A stretch of 64,000 bases of DNA from a bacterium. Its GTDB lineage: Bacteria > Gemmatimonadota > Gemmatimonadetes > Gemmatimonadales > Gemmatimonadaceae. The notes under the pieces are model-generated. The model did not search any database and was not told the DNA's origin. It saw nothing but the letters and a program-made list of their open reading frames with translations. Where the stretch lies: NCBI GenBank assembly GCA_027484025.1, contig JAIXTI010000286.1, positions 20,081 through 84,080 of the forward strand, given 5' to 3'. Shown here piece by piece: positions 7,586-16,257 of this stretch (positions are counted from its first letter, which is position 1; each line of letters starts with the position of its first letter). The position numbers and the translations under genes were made by a program.

Positions 7586-8473
7586 CTACCACCCCCTCAC
7601 CACTTCTCTCACACAATCCACAAACGCCCGAGCCGACGGCGACACGGTCGTCCCCCGCCGCCAGACCGCCACGATCTCCCGCTGCAACGTGTGGTCGGCC
7701 AGCGGCACATAGGCGCACTGCGGCGTATTGTGCCGCGCCGCCGCCATCGCCGGCACGATCGACACCCCCACTTCGGCCCCCACCAGCTCGAGCACCGTGG
7801 CCAGCTGCGCACTGCGGCACACCACCGAGGGGAGCACCTGATTGCTGGAGCAGAACCCAGCGACCTGCTCACCCAGACAGTGCGCCGGGTCGAGCGTCAC
7901 CGCCGGTGCGTCGCGGAGCTGCGCCAGCGTGATGCGACCGGCGCGAGCGGCCGCGTGCGACCCCGGGACCGCGACCACCAGCGCGTCCGTGCCGAGCGGT
8001 TCTGTGTCGAGGTGGTCGAAGCCATAAGGCAGCGCCGCTATTACCACATCAAGCGCACCATCAAGCAACTGACGCGCCAGTACGGCACTATAGTCCTCCC
8101 TGAGCTCAATCCGCAGGGAGGCCTGTCGCACGCGCAACCGACGCAGCGCCGCCGGGAGGATGTACGGCGCCACGGTGGGAATTGCCCCGACGCTCAGCGT
8201 GCCGGTCCCGTCTGCGCCCTCACGGCGTACCGCGTCTTCGGTGGCGCGCAGCTCGTCGAGGATGCGCCGAGCCCGCGGGTAGAGCGCCTTGCCGGCGTCG
8301 GTGAGCGTGACCCCCCGGCCGTGCCGGTTGAACAACGGCGCCTCCAGGTGCCGCTCCAGGCGCTGGATCTGCGCCGTCAGTGACGGTTGCGACAGCCCCA
8401 GCAGCCCCGCCGCACGACTCAGCGAGCCGGCATCGGCGGTCTCCACGAATGCGCGTAGCAGTGTGCCATCCAT
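7586..8473 (-). CDS. oxyR: OxyR, hydrogen peroxide-sensing LysR-type regulator
   Basis: A 295-residue LysR-type regulator with an N-terminal winged HTH (residues about 1-60, SLSRAAGLLGLSQPSLTAQI) and a substrate-binding-like effector domain. The sensing segment reads HCLGEQVAGFC, placing cysteines at positions 199 and 208, exactly the numbering and spacing of the redox pair in E. coli OxyR. It is divergent from katG, the classic OxyR target, and an OxyR-type operator lies 5 bp upstream of its own start, so it probably represses itself and activates katG when oxidised. The ATG at 8471-8473 is supported by the cysteine numbering. The 14-bp repeat array begins just past its 3' end. Confidence 0.94.
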   Translation of the reverse strand: MDGTLLRAFVETADAGSLSRAAGLLGLSQPSLTAQIQRLERHLEAPLFNRHGRGVTLTDAGKALYPRARRILDELRATEDAVRREGADGTGTLSVGAIPTVAPYILPAALRRLRVRQASLRIELREDYSAVLARQLLDGALDVVIAALPYGFDHLDTEPLGTDALVVAVPGSHAAARAGRITLAQLRDAPAVTLDPAHCLGEQVAGFCSSNQVLPSVVCRSAQLATVLELVGAEVGVSIVPAMAAARHNTPQCAYVPLADHTLQREIVAVWRRGTTVSPSARAFVDCVREVVRGW

Positions 8474-8478
8474 ATCCC

Positions 8479-8515
8479 ATAGGCTACAGCTATATCCTAT
8501 ATAGGTAAAGCCCCA
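8479..8515. promoter_or_regulatory. OxyR binding site between oxyR and katG
   Basis: The sequence ATAG (8479) - 7 nt - CTAT (8490) - 7 nt - ATAG (8501) - 7 nt - CCCA (8512) matches the OxyR consensus of four half-sites (ATAG/CTAT alternating with 7-nt spacers) perfectly at the first three; the fourth is degenerate. It starts 5 bp upstream of the oxyR start codon and abuts a possible katG -35 element, the geometry expected for autorepression and katG activation. Confidence 0.85.
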
Positions 8516-8544
8516 TTGCTGCCTATGACAGGAGTCCGTATCGT
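8516..8544 (+). promoter_or_regulatory. Candidate katG promoter
   Basis: TTGCTG at 8516-8521 and TATCGT at 8539-8544 are separated by exactly 17 bp, a reasonable primary-sigma promoter. The -35 follows directly after the OxyR site, where a class of OxyR-activated promoters places it. Transcription would start near 8551, about 78 nt before katG. Confidence 0.5.
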
Positions 8545-8565
8545 ACCTGAGTTACGGCTCGGTGA

Positions 8566-10869
<2,304 letters not shown>

Positions 10870-10895
10870 CTTTTTGGCGAATCATGCCGTTCTAA

Positions 10896-10932
10896 GCGGT
10901 GGCGCTCCGGGAGATCCGGGGCGCCACCGTTT
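10896..10932 (+). terminator. katG terminator hairpin
   Basis: CGGTGGCGC (10897-10905) pairs with GCGCCACCG (10921-10929); an inner CCGG/CCGG pair extends the stem around a 5-nt GAGAT loop. It is followed by a short T-rich TTTGCGTTG. It begins 27 bp after the katG stop. Confidence 0.8.
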
Positions 10933-10965
10933 GCGTTGTGGCCCTTCCACTCCGATCACGTGAGC

Positions 10966-11907
10966 ATGCTGACCGTCGAACAGGTGCACCGCCGTTTTGC
11001 CCGGGTTCACGCAGTAAACGACATCTCGTTCCACATCGCGGCAGGCGAAATCTTTTCGCTGCTTGGTCCCAATGGCGCCGGGAAATCCACATTGCTGCGC
11101 ATGCTCGTCGGCATCACCATCCCCGACAGCGGACGTATCAGCTGGCAGTACGATGGCGTGACCGGCGCCCGCTTGCCGGCACCAGCCATGGGCTATCTGC
11201 CAGAAGAGCGCGGGCTGTATCAGGACCAGCCGCTTACCGCCGTCCTCGAGTACTTCGGAACGTTGCGGGGGATGACCGCCGCCGATGCGCGCACTGAGGC
11301 GAAGCGCTGGCTCGAGCGCCTCGAACTCGGTGCGCGCCTCAAGGACAAAGTGGGGTCACTGTCCAAGGGCAATCAGCAGAAGGTGCAATTCGCCGCCGCG
11401 GTCATGCATCGCCCGCGATTCGTGATTCTCGACGAACCGTTCAGCGGCCTCGATCCGCTCAACCAGGAACTGTTTCTGACCATGGTGCGATCGCTGCGCG
11501 ACGACGGCATGACGGTGCTCTTCTCGGCGCACCAGATGTCACTCGTCGAACGGCTCGCCGATCGTCTGTTCGTCATGCAACACGGCCGCGAAGTGCTGCA
11601 CGGCACCATTCCCGAAATTCGCGAACGATGGGGGAGCGGGCGTCGACTCCTGCTGGAGGTCCGTGACGCGACCGACATGGCACTCGACGCGCTGCGTGCC
11701 CATGCCGCCGCCAGCGGCGTGCAGCGTCGCGACGATGGCCTCATCGAGATAACGCTCAAGCCCAAGCATGAAGTGGGCGAGCTGCTGGCGCATTGCTCGC
11801 AACTGCTCACTATTGTCGACGTGCGTACCGAACAACCGTCACTGCACGACGTGTACATCAACACTGTCGGCGCCAATACGTCGGCGCCCGCCACGGAGGC
11901 CGCATGA
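10966..11907 (+). CDS. ABC transporter ATP-binding protein, NatA-like
   Basis: A 313-residue ABC ATPase. Walker A is GPNGAGKST, the signature motif is LSKGNQQKVQFA, Walker B is FVILDEPFSGLD, and the switch His lies in VLFSAHQM. The 75-residue C-terminal extension resembles the DUF4162 domain of NatA/drug or sodium exporters. Its stop codon overlaps the start of the permease gene (ATGA), so the two form one exporter. The ATG at 10966 begins at the domain; a GTG two codons earlier is an alternative start. The substrate is unknown; this family exports sodium, antibiotics or lipids. Confidence 0.93.
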   Translation: MLTVEQVHRRFARVHAVNDISFHIAAGEIFSLLGPNGAGKSTLLRMLVGITIPDSGRISWQYDGVTGARLPAPAMGYLPEERGLYQDQPLTAVLEYFGTLRGMTAADARTEAKRWLERLELGARLKDKVGSLSKGNQQKVQFAAAVMHRPRFVILDEPFSGLDPLNQELFLTMVRSLRDDGMTVLFSAHQMSLVERLADRLFVMQHGREVLHGTIPEIRERWGSGRRLLLEVRDATDMALDALRAHAAASGVQRRDDGLIEITLKPKHEVGELLAHCSQLLTIVDVRTEQPSLHDVYINTVGANTSAPATEAA

Positions 11908-13106
11908 CGCGTTGGCAACAGGTGCGCCGCATTGCGCGCTGGGAGTTCAACCGCTTCGTAAAGTGGCGGCAGCAGGCGTACGGCGTGTTGATCATGCTCG
12001 TCGTGGGGACCATTTCCGGCGCCGTCGGCAAGATGGCCAAGGACGCAAAGGGCAAGCAGGTGCAGGTGGCGGTGATCGGGCGCGAACAGCTCGGCTTTGC
12101 CCTTCCGGCCGTCGATGGCGTCCGCTGGGACAGCACACGCTTTACCACCGCCGCCGATGCGCGGCGCGCCATCGCGGCTGACTCGTTGGGTGGCGCGCTG
12201 CTTGTTCAAGGCGCGGGGTCGGCCGAAATCGTGCTGCGCAAGCGGGCCGCGTGGACGTCGACGGTTACGACGGCGCTCACGCAGGCACGTCAGGGCGCCG
12301 CGTTCACCGCGCTCCCCATCAGCGATGCGCAGCGGGCCGCCATGCTCTCCCCGTTTGCGGTGAAGGTCAACACGGTCACGCTGAAGAACGGCAGCAGTGA
12401 TGTGGGGAGCCGCCTGTTCACGGGCGCCATCCTCATGTTCGGCGTGCTCGTGCTCTTCAACGGCTTCGCGTCGCTCTTTACCGGCATCACGGGCGAGAAG
12501 CAGCAGCGCATTACCGAACAGATCATCGCCATCGTTTCGCCGCAAACGTGGATGGACGGCAAGATCATCGGCCTCGTCAGCGCCGCACTTGTTGGCACGC
12601 TGCTCATTGGTGTGTCGGGGCTCGCGCTCACGGCGATGCTCCCCACCTTGCTCGGCAGCAGCGCCATTTCGCTGCCCGCCATGCCCTCCGATCCGTGGCC
12701 GCTGCTGTTGGTGCTGGTGGTCACGGTGCTTGGCGTCATTATGTGGTTTTCATTCATGGCTGCCGTCGCCGCCACGATTGACGATCCCAACTCGTCGCCG
12801 CGCTCATCGATGCTGCTCATTCCCGTGCTCCCCATGGGGCTCGCGTTCGGGTTGTTGTCCCGTCCGGAAACGTGGGTGGCCCAGACGCTCGCGATTTTTC
12901 CCCTCACGTCCATGGCCGTGCTCCCCGTACGCATGCTCATGACGAGCGTTCCGTGGTGGGAGCCGGTGCTGGCCGTGCTGCTGCTGGCCGCCGCCAGCTG
13001 GACCTTCAGACTGGCAGCGGGGAAGATCTTCGCGCTTGGTATTCTGCTGCACGGAAAGGAGCCATCGTGGGCGGAAACGTGGCGATGGATCCGGTCGAGC
13101 CAGTAG
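11904..13106 (+). CDS. ABC-2 type transporter permease, NatB-like
   Basis: A 400-residue membrane protein of the ABC-2/NatB type. One TM helix lies near residues 24-42; a periplasmic domain of about 130 residues follows; then five or so helices occupy residues about 170-385 (for example AILMFGVLVLFNGFASLF and LLLVLVVTVLGVIMWFSF). The conserved cytoplasmic EKQQRITEQIIAIVSPQTWMDGK loop is the usual NatB feature. It is translationally coupled to the ATPase gene by an ATGA overlap. Together they make an ABC exporter, probably with two copies of each subunit. Confidence 0.9.
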   Translation: MTRWQQVRRIARWEFNRFVKWRQQAYGVLIMLVVGTISGAVGKMAKDAKGKQVQVAVIGREQLGFALPAVDGVRWDSTRFTTAADARRAIAADSLGGALLVQGAGSAEIVLRKRAAWTSTVTTALTQARQGAAFTALPISDAQRAAMLSPFAVKVNTVTLKNGSSDVGSRLFTGAILMFGVLVLFNGFASLFTGITGEKQQRITEQIIAIVSPQTWMDGKIIGLVSAALVGTLLIGVSGLALTAMLPTLLGSSAISLPAMPSDPWPLLLVLVVTVLGVIMWFSFMAAVAATIDDPNSSPRSSMLLIPVLPMGLAFGLLSRPETWVAQTLAIFPLTSMAVLPVRMLMTSVPWWEPVLAVLLLAAASWTFRLAAGKIFALGILLHGKEPSWAETWRWIRSSQ

Positions 13107-13130
13107 GGAGAGGCTCGGAGGAAAACTGAC

Positions 13131-13193
13131 AGCGCCGGTTCATTGACGAGCACGTCCGTTTTGGCGAACGTTGCGGCACTATGAACCGGCGCT
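13131..13193. promoter_or_regulatory. Perfect 13-bp inverted repeat upstream of the hybrid kinase
   Basis: AGCGCCGGTTCAT at 13131-13143 is matched by its exact reverse complement ATGAACCGGCGCT at 13181-13193, with 37 bp between. It lies in the gap between the permease gene and the kinase gene. It could be a paired operator (arm centres 50 bp apart), or an RNA stem that ends the ABC operon. The right arm also opens a six-codon frame starting at the ATG at 13181. Confidence 0.7.
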
Positions 13194-13209
13194 CCCGCTG
13201 ACCCAACCT

Positions 13210-15681
13210 GTGTCCGACGCGGACGACCTCTCCCCGCTCTATCCCGTTGATAGAGATGGGAGAGTGCTGGTGCCGATCCTCTATGGTGGCATTGTCGCGT
13301 TGCTGCTGGCCATTGCCGCAGCCTGGCGCGTCGCCAGCGCCGGGGAGTTGGCAGCCCTCGGCTTCGAAGCGATCGCTGCGGGTATTGCCCGACTACTGAT
13401 CCAACGGCAGCAGCTGCGCGCCGCCGTGTGGCTGGTCGTATCGGCCATCCTTTTCGGCAGCGTAGCCCTCGTGCTGTCCTTTGGATCGATGCGGACGGTG
13501 GGCACCTTCGGATTCGTGTTCGCCGTGACCATTGCGGCGGTGTTCCTGCCGCGCCGCGAAATTGCCGCCATCGTGATCGGCGTGTGGGTCGCAATCCTCG
13601 CACTGACGTGGATAGAAGTCTCGCGTGTCACGCCCAGTGCGGTGCGCCCCTTCAGCTGGCCGCACGCGATCATTTTGAGCATGGGTATGCTCTTTGTTTC
13701 GTCGGTCGTAGGCTACGCGCGCAGCGTCGCGGTCGCCGCCGTGAGAAAGCAGCAGGTCGAGCTCGACGAGCGTCATCGCGCCGAGGAGCGGTTGCGCCTG
13801 AGCATGGAGGCAACGCGGCAAGGGTGGTTCGACCTCGATTTGACAACTGGCGTAGTTGCGGCCAGTCCGCAGTTTGCCCGTCTCATGGGCGCGACACCGC
13901 GCGATTCAGAAGTGCAGCTCACGCGTGAGGCATGGATTGCCGCCATTCACCATGACGATCGCACACAGGTCATGGAGCGCTTTGATCGATGCCTGCGCAC
14001 GGGTGAGACGGAGCAGATCGAGTACCGTCTCAAAGGGCTCGACGGATCATTCCGCTGGATTCGCTCGACGGCGAAGGTAGTACAGCACGATGACGCGGGA
14101 CGCCCAGTACGCATGACCGGCACGCACGCCGACATCACCGATCAGATGGCCACGACGCTCGCGCTGGAGTCGAGCGAACGCAGCTACCGTGCGCTCGTGG
14201 AAATGTCTCCGGTGGGCGTGATGGTCGTACGAGACGGCGCTGTGCGATATGCAAACCCTGCGGCCGTCGGGCTGATGGGCGCAACGCATGCGAACGAACT
14301 ACTCGGCATGTCCATGCGCAGCTTTCTGCTCGAGGAACCACCGTCGTGGCTGAAGTCGCCGGACGAGTGTCAGCCCAGTCGCCCGGACGCCGCACCCGCC
14401 CCAATGGAGTTGCTGCTGCGTGGCCTCAAGGGTACCACGTTCGAAGCAAGCATCCTGTGTACGCCGCTCATTCACGAAGGCACGCCATCGCTGCAAGTCA
14501 GCTTCACCGATATCTCGGCGCAGAAGTCGGCGGAAGCAGCGCGCCTCACATCGCGGCAGCTCGAGGCCCTCGGGACGCTGGCGGGCGGTATCGCGCACGA
14601 CTTCAACAACATTCTGCTGGCTATACGCGGCAACGCCGAGCTGGTGGCAGACGAGCCCGGACTATCTGTCGATGGCGCTGAACAGCTCCAGGAGATTTTG
14701 CTGGCCGGTCAGCGCGCGAGTGAACTGGTGCGACGCATTACCACCTTCGCCCGACCGCGGGAGCCGTATCAGCAGCTCATTCAGCTGCGCGACGTGCTGG
14801 ACGAAGTGTTGCGCCTGCTTCGACCCACGGTGCCCGCCGGGATCTCGTTCGTCGTTCATGCCGACGACGCTGTTCTCCCCATTATGGCTGACGCCGCCGC
14901 CGTACACGAAACGATCGTCAATCTGACCACCAACGCGGTGTATGCCATTGGCAGTAGCCGCGTCGGCGAGGTGACGTTCACGGTGGACCAGACAACACTG
15001 CACGGTGATGCGGCCAGCGTGGCGGGTGTGGTGGAGGGGCGGTACACGCGACTGACAGTGCGCGACACCGGGTTGGGCATGACCACCGAAACGCAGCGCC
15101 GGCTGTTCGATGCGTTCTACACGACCAAGCCGGTTGGCGAAGGTTCGGGGCTGGGACTCTCTATGGCGTACGGCATCATGCGCAGTCATGGCGGTACCAT
15201 CACCGTGAGCAGCCGCGAAGGCCATGGCGCGACGTTCCAGCTACTTTTCCCCAGCGTCGAGGGCGTGGCGATTGCTCCACCGGCCGTATCACCCGTTCGC
15301 GCGGCCACGTCCATGTCGAAGCGCGTGCTGTTCGTCGATGACGAGGCGCCGCTCGTGCGCTTGGCGCACCGTACACTGACGCCACTCGGGCACACCGTGA
15401 CGAGCTTCACCTGCCCGCTCGAGGCGCTCGACGCTTTCCGCGCTTCGCCCGATGACTTCGACGTGGTCATCACCGACCTGTCCATGCCACGTATGTCCGG
15501 ACTCGCGTTGGCGCAGACGCTTCGCCGTGAAGGTGCGTCGATTCCCATTGTCATGGTGACCGGCTACGCGGACGATGTCGACGAAGCCGAGGCGCTAGCG
15601 GCCGGAGTGACGCGAGTCTCCGTCAAGGCGGCCACGGCGCAGCAGCTGCCGCGCTTGCTGTCTGAGGTGACGTACGGCTAA
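13210..15681 (+). CDS. Membrane PAS hybrid histidine kinase with C-terminal receiver
   Basis: About 823 residues. An N-terminal membrane module has five or six helices (residues about 19-170), then a short coiled segment, a PAS domain with PAC (about 195-315), a second PAS (about 322-440), a dimerisation/phosphoacceptor helix with His463 in AGGIAHDFNN, an HATPase with RDTGLGM and GSGLGLSM, and a receiver domain (about 705-820) with phosphoacceptor Asp756 in VVITDLSMP. The receiver's conserved lysine is followed by Ala, not the usual Pro (SVKAAT). The signal is unknown. Start choice is uncertain: GTG 13210 is used; TTG 13171 is the alternative and would put the inverted repeat's right arm inside the gene. 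No separate response regulator is adjacent. Confidence 0.85.
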   Translation: MSDADDLSPLYPVDRDGRVLVPILYGGIVALLLAIAAAWRVASAGELAALGFEAIAAGIARLLIQRQQLRAAVWLVVSAILFGSVALVLSFGSMRTVGTFGFVFAVTIAAVFLPRREIAAIVIGVWVAILALTWIEVSRVTPSAVRPFSWPHAIILSMGMLFVSSVVGYARSVAVAAVRKQQVELDERHRAEERLRLSMEATRQGWFDLDLTTGVVAASPQFARLMGATPRDSEVQLTREAWIAAIHHDDRTQVMERFDRCLRTGETEQIEYRLKGLDGSFRWIRSTAKVVQHDDAGRPVRMTGTHADITDQMATTLALESSERSYRALVEMSPVGVMVVRDGAVRYANPAAVGLMGATHANELLGMSMRSFLLEEPPSWLKSPDECQPSRPDAAPAPMELLLRGLKGTTFEASILCTPLIHEGTPSLQVSFTDISAQKSAEAARLTSRQLEALGTLAGGIAHDFNNILLAIRGNAELVADEPGLSVDGAEQLQEILLAGQRASELVRRITTFARPREPYQQLIQLRDVLDEVLRLLRPTVPAGISFVVHADDAVLPIMADAAAVHETIVNLTTNAVYAIGSSRVGEVTFTVDQTTLHGDAASVAGVVEGRYTRLTVRDTGLGMTTETQRRLFDAFYTTKPVGEGSGLGLSMAYGIMRSHGGTITVSSREGHGATFQLLFPSVEGVAIAPPAVSPVRAATSMSKRVLFVDDEAPLVRLAHRTLTPLGHTVTSFTCPLEALDAFRASPDDFDVVITDLSMPRMSGLALAQTLRREGASIPIVMVTGYADDVDEAEALAAGVTRVSVKAATAQQLPRLLSEVTYG

Positions 15682-15732
15682 CGTGGGGACAATCCGTTGG
15701 CTTGTGCCTCCTCCTTTCTGAGCTTCGCCCCT

Positions 15733-16257
15733 ATGCGTCGTCTGCTGCGTCCCACGCTTGCAGCACTTGCGGTGCTGCTACCCGTCCGTACGGCCATGGC
15801 GCAAGCCACCGACACCGCCGCCACACGACGAGCCGTCATGGCGGTCGTCGACTCGGCGCTCATGTACATCAACGTGGGCAACATGATCGGTCTCTCCGAC
15901 ATGATGACGCCGGAGGGTCAGGTGTACGCGGCGCGTGAGGTGGCGGGAACTGGCGGCGCGTTCACCATGCGCACGGTGGCATCGCAGCGTGCGACGGGAA
16001 CACGCGCCCCCATCATTGAGCGCGGCTTCAATCCGACTATTCACATTGCGGGCACGATTGCCTCGGTGTGGCTCCCCTACGACCTCTGGGCGCAGGGGAA
16101 GTGGTCGCACTGCGGCATCGACCACTTCACCCTGGTCAAGGTGGGCACGGCGTGGCGCGTCGCCAACTTGACCTACACCATCGAGCAACCGCCGGCGTGC
16201 CGCATGCACCCCGACGGTGTGCCCAAGGGCTTTACGGCGCCACCGCCTTCGCTTTGA
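15733..16257 (+). CDS. Secreted NTF2/SnoaL-like protein
   Basis: A 174-residue protein with a signal peptide (residues 1-24, RRLLRPTLAALAVLL to AMAQA). The mature part has the layout of NTF2-like DUF4440 proteins: an early helix (RRAVMAVVDSALMYINVGN), a central strand pair, and a C-terminal SHCGIDHFTLVKVGTAWRVANLTYTIE, which is a frequent ending in this fold. No catalytic residues can be assigned. The ATG at 15733 gives the signal peptide. Its 3' end overlaps the converging VPS10-like gene by 26 bp. Confidence 0.65.
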   Translation: MRRLLRPTLAALAVLLPVRTAMAQATDTAATRRAVMAVVDSALMYINVGNMIGLSDMMTPEGQVYAAREVAGTGGAFTMRTVASQRATGTRAPIIERGFNPTIHIAGTIASVWLPYDLWAQGKWSHCGIDHFTLVKVGTAWRVANLTYTIEQPPACRMHPDGVPKGFTAPPPSL

